Source of the DNA: Paraburkholderia sp. CNPSo 3274
Lineage (GTDB): Bacteria > Pseudomonadota > Gammaproteobacteria > Burkholderiales > Burkholderiaceae
NCBI RefSeq assembly: GCF_024206475.1
Contig: NZ_JAMBPR010000051.1
Location: forward strand, 1-63,241
Direction of reading: 5' to 3'
Length of the DNA: 63,241 bases
Shown: one piece after another, positions 7,880-17,355 of the stretch
Position numbering within the stretch: position 1 is the stretch's first letter
Layout of the letters: the number at the start of each line of letters is the position of its first letter
Position numbers and translations under genes: made by a program
The notes under the pieces: model-generated
Seen by the model: only the letters and a program-made list of their open reading frames with translations
What the model was told of the DNA's origin: nothing
Databases searched by the model: none

Positions 7880-9271
7880 ATGAAAAGAGACCTCCAGACT
7901 GAATCGCGCGATTCCCGCCAGGGTGTTGTCGCCACCCTCGTGTATGTTTTCGAGCGGGTCATGCCCGACCCCTTCGTTCTGTCCATCTGCCTCACCTTCT
8001 TCGTCGCGGTGCTCGCGTTTGTCCTGGCGCCGCACGGCGATATCCCCACACTGCTCAGCTCCTGGTACGAAGGCACGTTCGGCATTCTCGGCTTCGCGCT
8101 GCAGATGATCCTGATCCTCGCCACGGGCTATGCCATTGCCGAAGCGCCCGTGATCCAGCGCGTGCTGCGCGCGCTCGCGGCCAAGGCGCAAACGCCGGCG
8201 CGCGCCGCGCTGCTGGTGTTTCCGGTGGTCGCCATCGCCGCATGGCTGAACTGGGGCCTCGGCCTGATCGTGGGCGCGCTGCTCTCGCGTGAAATCGCCA
8301 AGCGCGTGAACGTGGATTTCGCGTGGCTCGTGGCGGGCAGCTATTCGGCATGGTCGATCTGCAATAGCGGGCTCTCCAGTTCGATCGCCCTTTCACAGGC
8401 CTCGCCGGGCAACGCGCTCAATCTCGTGGAAAAGGCGACCGGCCACGTGATTCCGCTGAGCCAGACCGTATTCGCGCCGTTCGTCTTCATCCCCACCGTG
8501 CTCGTGGTGGTCGTGATGACGTTCATCTTCATCCGCATGCACCCGAAGCCGGAGCACGTGGCGCCGTTTAGCCAGGCCGCCGAAACCGAAGCGAACGATA
8601 CCGGCGCCAGCGACGACCCGCACGCGCGCGTCGACAACGGCACGCCTTCGTTCGCATCGCGCCTCGAGCAGTCGATGCTCGGCACGCTGCTGCTGATCGT
8701 GCTCGGCGCAGGCTATCTTGCGATGGAATGGAGCGAAAAGGGTTTCGATCTCGACATCAACACGACGATCCTGATCTTTCTGCTGATCGGCCTCGCGCTT
8801 CAGCGCACGCCTATCGCCTACGCGAACGCCATTCGCCGCGCCGCGCGCCAAACCGGCTCCATGCTGCTGCAGTACCCCGTGTACGGCGGCATCATGGGCG
8901 TGATGAAGGGCACGGGCCTCGCCTCGATGATCGCCAAGGCCTTCGTCACGATCGCCACGCCGCTTTCGCTGCCGCTCTGGAGCTATCTGAGTTCGCTGAT
9001 CATTACGCTGCTCGTGCCGAGCGCGGGCGGCCATTGGGCCGTACAAGGGCCGTTCGTGCTGCCCGCCGCGCTGAGCCTGCACGCCTCGGTGCCGCGCACC
9101 GCCATGGGCGTCGCGATGGCCGAGAACGTCTCGAACATGCTGCAGCCGTTCTGGGCCGTGCCGATCGTCGCGATCGCGGGCATCCGCATCCAGCGCGTGA
9201 TGGGTTATACCGCCGTGACGTTCGCCGTGTCGCTCGTGATCTACGCCGCCGCGCTCTGGCTCGTGCCCTGA
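7880..9271 (+). CDS. atoE: Short-chain fatty acid transporter, AtoE family
   Basis: A 463-residue inner-membrane protein with about 11-12 hydrophobic segments. It matches the AtoE/TIGR00366 family of short-chain fatty acid transporters. Family features include the N-terminal ERVMPDPFVLSICLTF, AAWLNWGLGLIVGALL and the PSAGGHWAVQGPF motif near residue 380. The ATG at 7880 has a modest AAAGAG site. It stands alone, with a terminator directly downstream. Acetoacetate or butyrate uptake is the usual role; no thiolase or CoA-transferase genes lie next to it here. Confidence 0.88.
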   Translation: MKRDLQTESRDSRQGVVATLVYVFERVMPDPFVLSICLTFFVAVLAFVLAPHGDIPTLLSSWYEGTFGILGFALQMILILATGYAIAEAPVIQRVLRALAAKAQTPARAALLVFPVVAIAAWLNWGLGLIVGALLSREIAKRVNVDFAWLVAGSYSAWSICNSGLSSSIALSQASPGNALNLVEKATGHVIPLSQTVFAPFVFIPTVLVVVVMTFIFIRMHPKPEHVAPFSQAAETEANDTGASDDPHARVDNGTPSFASRLEQSMLGTLLLIVLGAGYLAMEWSEKGFDLDINTTILIFLLIGLALQRTPIAYANAIRRAARQTGSMLLQYPVYGGIMGVMKGTGLASMIAKAFVTIATPLSLPLWSYLSSLIITLLVPSAGGHWAVQGPFVLPAALSLHASVPRTAMGVAMAENVSNMLQPFWAVPIVAIAGIRIQRVMGYTAVTFAVSLVIYAAALWLVP

Positions 9272-9297
9272 GCGTCAAGCGGTTCCGCCGTGAAGGC

Positions 9298-9344
9298 AGG
9301 CGCTGCGCCGGCCGCTTTTTAGCGGTTCGGGCAGCGCCTTTTTT
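9298..9344 (+). terminator. Rho-independent terminator after atoE
   Basis: A 9-bp outer stem (9298-9306 with 9331-9339) encloses a small inner hairpin (CCGCT/AGCGG) and is followed by a T-run (9339-9344). Confidence 0.8.
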
Positions 9345-9462
9345 CATGCGGCGCGCGTGAGCCGCCCCGGCCTCGCGGCTCGCGAAGATCGGCGACAATG
9401 GGCAAGCCTCGACGGCGGCACGCCGCCCCGAATCGATATGCGATCCGAACCAGGAGACTGCC

Positions 9463-10038
9463 GTGACCGCCAGCGCGCCGCCCACCCCGCCCCCATCCTC
9501 TTCGTCCGGCTCCGGCAAAGACGACGGCGAACTCGAGCCGCGTTTCGTCGAGTTCGCGCGTCAGGTGTTCGACACCGCGCGCCGCGGCGAAGCCACCACG
9601 CTCGCCACGCTCATCGACCAGGGGCTGCCGCCGAACCTGCGCAACGAAAAAGGCGACACCCTCGTGATGCTCGCGAGCTATCACGGCCACGCCGCCGCCG
9701 TGCGCGCGCTCGTGCAGCGCGGCGCCGACCCCAACCTGCGCAACGACAACGGGCAAACGCCGATCGCGGGCGCGGCCTTCAAGGGCTACGCCGACGTGGT
9801 CAGCACCCTGCTGGAAAACGGTGCCGACGTGGAAGGCGCCTCTCCCGACGGCCGCACGGCGCTGATGATCGCCGCCATGTTCAACCGCTCCGATATCGTC
9901 GACCTGCTGCTCGCGCGCGGCGCAAACCCGGCGGCGCACGACGCCGCGGGCAACACCGCGCTCGACGTGGCGAACGCGATGGGCGCGGTGGACACGGCCG
10001 CCCAGCTCGCCCGGAAAGAAGGCGGCAAACGCGCGTGA
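9463..10038 (+). CDS. Ankyrin-repeat protein
   Basis: A 191-residue protein with a proline/serine-rich N-terminus (residues 1-20) and about four ankyrin repeats over residues 45-185. Repeat signatures include GDTLVMLASYHGH, GADPNLRNDNGQTPI, GRTALMIAAMFNR and GNTALDVANAMG. The start is a GTG at 9463, preceded by an AGGAG site. No signal peptide is evident, so a cytosolic protein-binding role is likely. Ankyrin proteins of this size occur singly in many Burkholderia genomes; the partner is unknown. Confidence 0.85.
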   Translation: MTASAPPTPPPSSSSGSGKDDGELEPRFVEFARQVFDTARRGEATTLATLIDQGLPPNLRNEKGDTLVMLASYHGHAAAVRALVQRGADPNLRNDNGQTPIAGAAFKGYADVVSTLLENGADVEGASPDGRTALMIAAMFNRSDIVDLLLARGANPAAHDAAGNTALDVANAMGAVDTAAQLARKEGGKRA

Positions 10039-10282
10039 ATCAAAGGGCGCGATGGCCAGGCACGCGAAACGCTGCAAAGCGCATAACTGTACGCGCCTTC
10101 CTGGTGTCTCTCCTGGTTTGCATACAACGCGCCGCCAGGCGACGCTATCCATGTAACACCCGTGCGTGCAGCGCCAGTGCGGGGCAGGCGATTTTCCACG
10201 AGCCGTGATATCGTTTTGTCATCGGATTCGAAAGTCTGCACGCACCCGTCAATCGAACTCTGTTACTTTCGCGAGCGTCGCC

Positions 10283-10648
10283 ATGAGTGATGTACGCCAC
10301 CATCTGAGTCCGCGCGATCGCGTGGAGCTGCTCTGCTGGCTCACCTGCGGGAGCCTCGGGGCCTACTATCTCAACGAATCCTGGCCCAACGCGGCTTTTC
10401 ACGTCCAGGCGGCGCACAAGTGGCTCGACCGTCACGCGCGCGAGGCCGACTGGCTCGCGATCGCGCGCCTCGCTGCCATGGCGCAGGACATCGCGCAGCA
10501 GCACGCGTGGTTCGTGGACGCAGTCTGGGCGCGCGACGCCGTCGAGGAAATTCTCGACACGGACGACCTGAACTACCAGGCCAAGCTGGTCCTGCAAGTG
10601 CTCAAGGACTGCGAACGAGCGCTCGCCGACCGACGCCCCGCCGACTAA
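10283..10648 (+). CDS. Conserved hypothetical protein, 121 aa
   Basis: A 121-residue soluble, probably helical protein starting MSDVRHHLSP. It has many alanine, aspartate and leucine residues and two tryptophan-rich stretches (WLTCGSLGAYY, WFVDAVWARDAVEEIL). The ATG at 10283 was chosen over an upstream in-frame start at 10166, because the extra N-terminus is basic and featureless. I do not recognise the family. Codon use matches the neighbouring genes, which supports a real gene. It lies between the ankyrin gene and a small secreted protein with no clear operon link. Confidence 0.7.
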   Translation: MSDVRHHLSPRDRVELLCWLTCGSLGAYYLNESWPNAAFHVQAAHKWLDRHAREADWLAIARLAAMAQDIAQQHAWFVDAVWARDAVEEILDTDDLNYQAKLVLQVLKDCERALADRRPAD

Positions 10649-10682
10649 ACCGGAACCCGATAAGCGGGGTTCACCACACTTG

Positions 10683-10716
10683 CCACGCGTTTCTCCATCA
10701 AATGATGGACGCGTGG
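10683..10716. repeat. Large imperfect hairpin between small genes
   Basis: Arms CCACGCG(T) and TCCATCA pair with TGATGGA and CGCGTGG around a 2-nt loop, with a 3-nt bulge. No T-run follows, so it may be an operator, an RNA stem in the leader of the gene at 10800, or a weak terminator of the gene at 10283. Confidence 0.55.
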
Positions 10717-10799
10717 TGGTTATCCTCAGAACATACTTCCGCTTGCAGCGCCGGCCCTCTTCCCCTTCGCCGGCCGCTCACCCACGCGGGAGAACTCAG

Positions 10800-11024
10800 A
10801 TGACTCGCCCCCTCGCCCTGACGTTCGCCGCCGCGCTGCTCGCGTTGGCGTCGGCGAGCCCCGCTGCGCTCGCGCAAACCGGCGGCCATGCAACGGCCCT
10901 TAACGCCGCCCGGCCCATCCAGCTGCAAAAAGTCGCGAAGCCGGCGCCCAAAGCCCAGCAGACCGCGAAAGCCACCAAGCCTGCTCCGCAATCGCTGCGC
11001 TGGCTGATGTCGGAAACTCCATGA
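10800..11024 (+). CDS. Small secreted hypothetical protein, 74 aa
   Basis: A 74-residue protein with a clear Sec signal peptide (MTRPLALTFAAALLALASAS, cleavage likely after ALA). A short Ala/Lys/Pro-rich mature part follows (KVAKPAPKAQQTAKATKPAP). The ATG at 10800 is preceded by GGGAGAA. A lysine/proline-rich periplasmic tail of this kind is compatible with a small envelope protein, but no domain is recognised. It is convergent with the RND efflux operon. Confidence 0.65.
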   Translation: MTRPLALTFAAALLALASASPAALAQTGGHATALNAARPIQLQKVAKPAPKAQQTAKATKPAPQSLRWLMSETP

Positions 11025-11091
11025 AACGAACCGGCGCGCCCGCGCCAGGTTCGCCTTTCCCCGCCCCGCCTCGAAGCGCAGCCGTCGCGGC

Positions 11092-12543
11092 TCAAGACTG
11101 CGACGGCTTCGCGCTGTCTGCCGCGGGCGGCGGTGCTGCCGGCGTCCAGCCATAACCGAGCGCCTTGTACAGGTTCACGATCTGCGCGAGTTCCTGGTCC
11201 TGCAGCGACGACTGCTGCAACTGCGCATTGAAGAGACTGCGCTCGGCGTCGAGCACTTCCAGATAGCTCGTGTAGCCGCCTTCGTACAGATCGCGCGCGA
11301 CTGACGTGTATTCCATGAGCGCAGCCACCTGGCGCGTCGTCGAATCGAGCTGATCACGCGTGCGCGCCACGCCCACGAGCGCATTCTCGACATCGGCGAA
11401 CGCCTGCTGGATCGTCTGCTCGTAGCTGAAGAGCGCTTCCCGCTGCACGGCTTCGGCCTGATGCACGCCACCCGCGATCGCGCCGCCCTCGAAAATCGGC
11501 TGCGTGACCGCGCCTGCGAACGACCAGACGCGCGCGGGGCCGGTCCAGAGCCCCGAGAGCGCAGTGCTCGCGGCGCCGAACAGTCCCGTGAGCGAAATTT
11601 GCGGGAAATACAGCGCGCGCGCTGCGCCGATCGATGCATTCGCCGAAATGAGCGTTTGTTCGGCCTGCAGAATATCGGGCCGGCGCTCCAGCAGGGTCGA
11701 AGGCAGGCCGGCGGGGATGGCGGGCGCGGTGAGCTCGGTGATCGACTTGCCGCGCGCAATCGGCCCCGGATTCTGGCCCAGCAGCAGCGAAATGGCGTCT
11801 TCCTGCGTCGCGATTTCCTGCTGGATCGAATACACGGAAGTTTGTGCGGATTCGTACTCCGACTGCGCCTGACTCACCTGCAACCTCGAAACGACACCGC
11901 CCGCATAGCGCTCGTTGAAGAGATCGAGCGCGCCCTTGCGGCTTTCGAGCGTGTCCTGAGCGATGATCAACTGATTGTCGAAGTCACGCAGTTGCAGATA
12001 GGACGTCGCCACGTTCGCGATGATCGAAATGCGCGTGGCCTGCTGCGCGGACTGCGTGGCCATATAATCGGCGCGCGCCGCTTCGGTGAGCCGGCGCAGG
12101 TGGCCGAACAGATCGAGTTCCCAGGAGACCGCGCCATTGAGCTGCACCTGATTGCCAACCACGGGCGGGAAGCCCGGCGCGGGAACGCTACGGCTGCGTG
12201 ACGCCCCGAAATTCGCCGAAACCTGCGGGAAGAGGCCCGCACGCGTTACGACATACCGCCCGTAGAACTCCTCGACGCGTGCCGCCGCGATCAGGATGTC
12301 CTTGTTCTGCGCGAGCGCCTTCGCGACCAGGTCGTTGAGCACCGGATCGTTGAACTGTGTCCACCAGTCGAGCGAGGTGTCGACGGCCTCCGCCTGCGGC
12401 GAGGCGTAGCGAAACGTCGACGGCGTCTCGACCGCGGGACGATGATAGTCGGGCCCGACCGCGCACGCGCCAAGGCAAGCCGTCGCGACGACCAGCCCGA
12501 GAGGACGCAGCGCGCGATTCGTGCGATTCGAACGTATCTTCAT
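11092..12543 (-). CDS. RND efflux outer-membrane lipoprotein (OprM/NodT family)
   Basis: A 483-residue outer-membrane factor. The lipobox L24-G25-A26-Cys27 is followed by AVGPDYHRP, typical of OprM/CusC proteins. Two repeated OEP domains contain the ERRPDILQAEQTLISANA block. It forms the trimeric tunnel that connects the pump to the outside. It is the last of three genes, starting 3 bp after the RND gene's stop, so the three are co-transcribed. Confidence 0.93.
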   Translation of the reverse strand: MKIRSNRTNRALRPLGLVVATACLGACAVGPDYHRPAVETPSTFRYASPQAEAVDTSLDWWTQFNDPVLNDLVAKALAQNKDILIAAARVEEFYGRYVVTRAGLFPQVSANFGASRSRSVPAPGFPPVVGNQVQLNGAVSWELDLFGHLRRLTEAARADYMATQSAQQATRISIIANVATSYLQLRDFDNQLIIAQDTLESRKGALDLFNERYAGGVVSRLQVSQAQSEYESAQTSVYSIQQEIATQEDAISLLLGQNPGPIARGKSITELTAPAIPAGLPSTLLERRPDILQAEQTLISANASIGAARALYFPQISLTGLFGAASTALSGLWTGPARVWSFAGAVTQPIFEGGAIAGGVHQAEAVQREALFSYEQTIQQAFADVENALVGVARTRDQLDSTTRQVAALMEYTSVARDLYEGGYTSYLEVLDAERSLFNAQLQQSSLQDQELAQIVNLYKALGYGWTPAAPPPAADSAKPSQS

Positions 12544-12546
12544 CGC

Positions 12547-15500
12547 TCAGCCCTCCTGCGAAGGCGGCGCCGCAGGGGGCGTGCTGGCATGCGGCGTAGC
12601 GTCCGGCTTCTTGCGCGACGAGAGCGTTTCCAGTCCCCAGAAGAACATCGGAATGAAGAAGAGTGCGATCGCCGTGGCCCCGAGCATGCCCGCGATCACG
12701 CCGGTGCCGAGCGAGCGCCGGCTCGCGGCCGAGGCGCCGCTGGCGATGGCGAGCGGCACGCATCCCAGGATGAACGCGAGCGAGGTCATGATGATCGGCC
12801 GCAGGCGCAGCTTCGCGGCGTGCAGCGCAGCCTCGTAGGGAGACATGTTCTCCTTCTCGCGCATTTCCACCGCGAACTCGAAGATCAGAATGGCGTTCTT
12901 CGCCGCGAGCGCGATCAGCACAGTCAAGCCGATCTGGAAGTACACGTCGTTTTCCATGCCGCGCAGGAGGATGCCCACCAGCGCCCCGAAGATCGCGAAC
13001 GGCACGGCCAGCAGCACGCCAATCGGCAGCGACCACTTCTCGTACTGCGCCGCGAGAATGAGGAACACCATCAGCAGTGCGAACCCGAACACGAGCGCCG
13101 CCGTCGAGCCGGCCTTCTTCTCTTCGTACGCCTGTCCGCTCCATTCGTAGCTGTAGCCATCGCCCAGCACTTCGTTGGCGATCTGTTCCATTGCCGCGAT
13201 CGCCTCGCCCGAGCTATGACCCGGCGCCGCGTCGCCGGTGATCTTCGCCGCGGGGAAGTTGTTGAAGCGGTTGACGATGTCGGACCCAGACACGAAGCGC
13301 GAGGTCGTCACGGCTTTGATCGGCACCATGTCGTTGTTGCGGTTGCGCACATAGAGCTGCTGGATATCATCCGGAGTCAAGCGGTATTGAGGCTCCGCCT
13401 GAATGATCACCTGGAAGAGACGGCTGCCCTTCGGGAACTGGCTCACGTACAAGGAACCGAACATTGTCTGGAGTGCAGAATAGATGTCCTGAACCGGCAC
13501 GCCGAGGGTTTCCGCCCGCTCGCGGTCCACTTCCACGAGCAGCTGGCGCGAATTCGTGTTGATGGTCGAATTCACGCCGCGCAACGCCGGGTTTTGCCGC
13601 GCCTTCGCAATGATCTCGCGAACCTTCTCTTCGAGCTGCGCATAGGTGCCGTCGCCGGAGCTTTGCGCCCAGAACTCGAAGCCACCCGTCGTGCCCAGAC
13701 CTGGAATGGATGGCGGATTAAGCGGCACGACCACGCCGTCCTTGAATCCCGAGAAGGCCTTCGTGGCGCTGCGGATCAGGTCCTCCGCGGTGCCGTTCTC
13801 GCCGCGGTCCTTGAAGCCCTTGAGCGTCACGAACAACGTGCCCGCGTTCGCCTTGTACTGCGAGTCGATCAGGCTGTAGCCGATCGGCGCGGCGACCGAA
13901 CTCACGGCAGGCTGCTTCGAGAACCAGTCCTCCGCCTTCTTCGAGAGGTCGCCTGTGCGGTCGAGACTCGCGGCGTCGGGCAGCACGACCGCGCCGAACA
14001 GATAGCCCTGATCCTCCACGGGCAGGAACGACGATGGAATGTGTTTGAAGAGCCCGCCTGTCGCAATCAGCATCACGACGATCAGGCCGATGGAAATCAC
14101 CACGCGCCGTATCGCTGTCTCCACCCAGCTGCCATAGCCATCGGTGAGGCGCGCGAACTTGTCATTGAACCAGCGGAAGAAGCGGTTCTTCTTGTGCTCC
14201 TCTGGCTTGAGCAGGATGGCCGCGAGCGCGGGCGACAGCGTGAGCGCGACGATGCCCGAGAGCACCACCGAGACCGCGATCGTCACAGCGAACTGCTTGT
14301 ACAACTGCCCGGTGATACCAGACAGAAATGCCACCGGTATGAACACCGCGAGCAGCACCAGCACGATCGCGATCACCGGCCCGCTCACTTCGTCCATCGC
14401 GCGTTTGGCCGCTTCCTTCGGCGGCAGCTTGAATTCCGACATGTTGCGCTCGACGTTTTCAATCACCACGATCGCGTCGTCCACCACGATGCCGATTGCC
14501 AGCACCATGCCGAACAATGTGAGCATGTTGATCGAGAAGCCGAACGCCGCCATGCCGATGAACGCACCGATGATCGACACTGGCACGGCAAGCAGCGGCA
14601 CGAGCGTCGCACGGAAGCTCTGCAAAAAGATATACACGACGATGATCACGAGAATTATCGCGTCACGCAGTGTATGCACCACCTCGCCAATCGACTCATG
14701 GACGAATTCGGTCGTATCGAGCGCGACTTCGTACTTGAGCCCTGGCGGGAAACTCTTGTTCAACTGCTCCAGTGTCTGGCGCACCTGCTTGGCCACTTGC
14801 AGCGCATTCGCGCCCGGCTGCTGATAGACGGCGAGCAGCGTGGCGGTCTTGCCGTTGTAGCGGCCGCGCAGCGTGTAGTCCTTCGAGCCCAGTTCCGTAT
14901 GGCCGATGTCCTTGATGCGCACGATGGCCGCATCGCCCGACGCCGCCTTGAGGATGATGTTGTCGAATTCGGCCGGCTCCGTCAGGCGCCCTTTCGTCGC
15001 CACCGGGAACGTCTGGTTCACAGGCGCGTTGGTGGGCGCCTGGCCAAGACGGCCCGCGGAGAACTGCTGGTTCTGCTGGGCTATCGCGTTCTGTACGTCG
15101 GCCACCGTGATGCCGAGCTTCGCCATGCGGTCGGGCTTGAGCCATACCCGCATCGCATAGTCAGCCGAACCGAAGATCGACGCCTGGTTCGCGCCCGGAA
15201 TGCGCTTGAGCGCGTCGAGCACATAGACGTTCGCGTAGTTCGCCACGTAGGCCGCGTCATAAGAGTTATCGGGCGAATAGATCGCGATCACCATCATGAA
15301 CGCCGACGAGCGCTTCTGCACCGAGACGCCCTGCGACTGCACCGCATCCGGCAAAAACGGCAACGCGAGGTTCACGCGGTTCTGTACGTCCACCTGGGCC
15401 AGTGACGGGTCGGTGCCGATATTGAAGTAGACGGTAAGTGTCATGTTGCCCGTCGAGGAACTCGACGAGTTCATGTACATCATGTTGTCCGCGCCGTTGA

Positions 15501-15711
15501 CCTGCTGCTCGATCGGCGCAGCGACGTTCTGCGCCACGATATCGGCGCTCGCGCCCGGATACGTCGCGCTCACCGTGATGGTGGGTGGCGCGATGTCCGG
15601 AAACTGCGCGATCGGCAGGTTGAACATCGCCACGAGACCGGCGACCACGAGCACGATCGAGACCACCGACGCGAAAATCGGCCGGTCAATGAAGAAGTGA
15701 GAGAACTTCAT
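12547..15711 (-). CDS. HAE1-family RND multidrug efflux transporter (AcrB/MexB type)
   Basis: A 1054-residue inner-membrane proton-driven pump, the normal size for AcrB/MexB. It begins FFIDRPIFASVVSIVLVVAG. The proton-relay aspartates lie in AIGIVVDDAIVVIENVERNM. The late signature GCVPLAIASGA(S)A and the C-terminal GVIAGMLGATAIALFFIPMF segment are also seen. It lies between adaptor and outer-membrane genes with 3-bp gaps. Substrates cannot be read from sequence. Confidence 0.95.
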   Translation of the reverse strand: MKFSHFFIDRPIFASVVSIVLVVAGLVAMFNLPIAQFPDIAPPTITVSATYPGASADIVAQNVAAPIEQQVNGADNMMYMNSSSSSTGNMTLTVYFNIGTDPSLAQVDVQNRVNLALPFLPDAVQSQGVSVQKRSSAFMMVIAIYSPDNSYDAAYVANYANVYVLDALKRIPGANQASIFGSADYAMRVWLKPDRMAKLGITVADVQNAIAQQNQQFSAGRLGQAPTNAPVNQTFPVATKGRLTEPAEFDNIILKAASGDAAIVRIKDIGHTELGSKDYTLRGRYNGKTATLLAVYQQPGANALQVAKQVRQTLEQLNKSFPPGLKYEVALDTTEFVHESIGEVVHTLRDAIILVIIVVYIFLQSFRATLVPLLAVPVSIIGAFIGMAAFGFSINMLTLFGMVLAIGIVVDDAIVVIENVERNMSEFKLPPKEAAKRAMDEVSGPVIAIVLVLLAVFIPVAFLSGITGQLYKQFAVTIAVSVVLSGIVALTLSPALAAILLKPEEHKKNRFFRWFNDKFARLTDGYGSWVETAIRRVVISIGLIVVMLIATGGLFKHIPSSFLPVEDQGYLFGAVVLPDAASLDRTGDLSKKAEDWFSKQPAVSSVAAPIGYSLIDSQYKANAGTLFVTLKGFKDRGENGTAEDLIRSATKAFSGFKDGVVVPLNPPSIPGLGTTGGFEFWAQSSGDGTYAQLEEKVREIIAKARQNPALRGVNSTINTNSRQLLVEVDRERAETLGVPVQDIYSALQTMFGSLYVSQFPKGSRLFQVIIQAEPQYRLTPDDIQQLYVRNRNNDMVPIKAVTTSRFVSGSDIVNRFNNFPAAKITGDAAPGHSSGEAIAAMEQIANEVLGDGYSYEWSGQAYEEKKAGSTAALVFGFALLMVFLILAAQYEKWSLPIGVLLAVPFAIFGALVGILLRGMENDVYFQIGLTVLIALAAKNAILIFEFAVEMREKENMSPYEAALHAAKLRLRPIIMTSLAFILGCVPLAIASGASAASRRSLGTGVIAGMLGATAIALFFIPMFFWGLETLSSRKKPDATPHASTPPAAPPSQEG

Positions 15712-15714
15712 CGT

Positions 15715-17355
15715 TCAGCCTCCCGCGGCGGGCGAGAACGTGACGTCCACACGGCGGGATTTGTCGGGCGGGTCATTGGCGACGATCCGCGCCGGTTTGT
15801 GCATGTCGATGCGCTCGCTTTTCACGCCTGCCACGATCAGCGCATTGCGCACTGTGGCCGCACGCGCGGCCGCGAGACGCTCATTCGAGGCATAGGAGCC
15901 GGTCGAATCGGCGTAGCCGGAAATCGCCACGCGTATGCCCGGCTCGGCGACGAGACGGCGCGCCACGCCCGCGAGCGCGTCGGCGGACTGGGCGTCGAGG
16001 CTCGCGCTGGCCGTTGCGAAGTAAAGCGCGGTGTGTTCGCCCAACACGTCGGGAGCGCCGGAGGCGGCGGCCGGTTGAGCGGCGGTCGTGCCCGCGCTTG
16101 CCTGAGCGTTAGCGTTCGCGTTCGCAGCAGCCGGGCCGGAAGCCCCAGCCGCGCCCGCTTGGGCCCCGCCGCCTGCGCCCTCGGCCCCAGCCGCCGCGCC
16201 GCCGAGATTCACGGTCGCCGGCGGCGTGGCCACGAGATTCGCCTTGACCGGCGCACCGGGCATGAGGCGCAGCGTATTGTCGATGATGACATGATCGCCC
16301 GGACGCAAGCCCGACTTGATCACCCATGCATTACCGTTCCACTCACCCGTTTCCACCGCGCGCTGCTGCGCTTTTCCGTCCGTGTCGACGGTCCACACAT
16401 ACGCGCCGCGCGGCCCCTGCTGCACCGCCGACTGCGGCACGGCCACGGCGGCGGCGCGCGCCGCGCCCAGCAGCTTGATGCGTACGAACTGACCGGGCCG
16501 CAGCGACCCCGTGGGGTTCGGCATTGCGGCGCGGATCAGGTAGGTGCCGGTTTCCGAGCTTAGCGAGGCGTCGGTGAAGGCGATGCGGCCACGCTCCGGA
16601 TAGATACTGCCGTCCGCAAGCACGATCACCGCTTCGAGCTTGCCGATCGGCGGCAGCTTGAGCGTGCCGTTCTGCGTTTGCGTGCGCAGATCGAGCATCT
16701 CGTTCTCGGAGAGCGAAAAGTTGATCCACATGGGATCGAGCTTGGCCACGTAAGTGAGCAGGCTGTTGGTCGCATCGAGATACGAACCGTCCTGCTTCTT
16801 CGCAAAGCTCGAAAGACCCGTAACGGGCGCGACGATCGTCGTGTACCCAAGATTGAGCGTCGCGCTAATGACATTCGCCCGCGCCCCTTCTACCGCGGCG
16901 GCGGCCGCCTGTTCCTGCCCGACCGAGTCGTCGAGATCCTTCTGGCTTAACGCGTTCTTCGCGGCCAGCGGGCGCACGCGGTTGAGGTTGGCCTGCGCGG
17001 TTTCGAGCCGCGCTTTTTGCTGCGCAAGCTCGGCCTTCGCGGCGTCGAGCGTGGCTTCGAACGGTTTGCGGTCCATGATGAACATGACATCGCCCTGATG
17101 GACCAGCGAGCCTTCCGTATACACGCGCTTTTCCAGGAAGCCGTTCACGCGAGAGCGAATCTCGACTTGCTGCGAGCTTTCTGTCTGCCCCACGTACTCG
17201 AAGACCACGGGCACGTCACGCAGCGCAACATTGATCACATCGACGTTCGCGGCAGGTCGCGTTTGGGCAGCAGGTTTGTTTTCATGACATCCAACGACAC
17301 TTACCAGCAAGCCCAACGACAGACACAAGCTGGCCACCCGAATTCCGTGAGTCAT
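15715..17355 (-). CDS. RND efflux adaptor (MFP) fused to a C-terminal OmpA-like domain
   Basis: A 546-residue periplasmic adaptor, versus about 380-420 for AcrA/MexA. The lipobox ends at Cys23 (SVVGC). Residues about 40-375 are a normal membrane-fusion protein: YVGQTESSQQVEIRSRVNGF, a coiled-coil hairpin and a barrel ending near PGDHVIIDNTLRLMPG. A low-complexity Gly/Ala linker follows (about 380-430). Residues about 440-540 resemble an OmpA C-terminal peptidoglycan-binding domain (LYFATASASLD, GYADSTGSYASNERL, KSRRVDVTF). It is the first gene of the pump operon. The fusion suggests that the adaptor is tethered to the cell wall. Confidence 0.9.
   Translation of the reverse strand: MTHGIRVASLCLSLGLLVSVVGCHENKPAAQTRPAANVDVINVALRDVPVVFEYVGQTESSQQVEIRSRVNGFLEKRVYTEGSLVHQGDVMFIMDRKPFEATLDAAKAELAQQKARLETAQANLNRVRPLAAKNALSQKDLDDSVGQEQAAAAAVEGARANVISATLNLGYTTIVAPVTGLSSFAKKQDGSYLDATNSLLTYVAKLDPMWINFSLSENEMLDLRTQTQNGTLKLPPIGKLEAVIVLADGSIYPERGRIAFTDASLSSETGTYLIRAAMPNPTGSLRPGQFVRIKLLGAARAAAVAVPQSAVQQGPRGAYVWTVDTDGKAQQRAVETGEWNGNAWVIKSGLRPGDHVIIDNTLRLMPGAPVKANLVATPPATVNLGGAAAGAEGAGGGAQAGAAGASGPAAANANANAQASAGTTAAQPAAASGAPDVLGEHTALYFATASASLDAQSADALAGVARRLVAEPGIRVAISGYADSTGSYASNERLAAARAATVRNALIVAGVKSERIDMHKPARIVANDPPDKSRRVDVTFSPAAGG

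Noticed and set aside
12442..15405. A 987-codon open frame on the plus strand
   Set aside because: It is antisense to the well-supported RND transporter gene, is rich in His and Arg as expected from complementary GC-rich codons, and has no ribosome site or recognisable domain.
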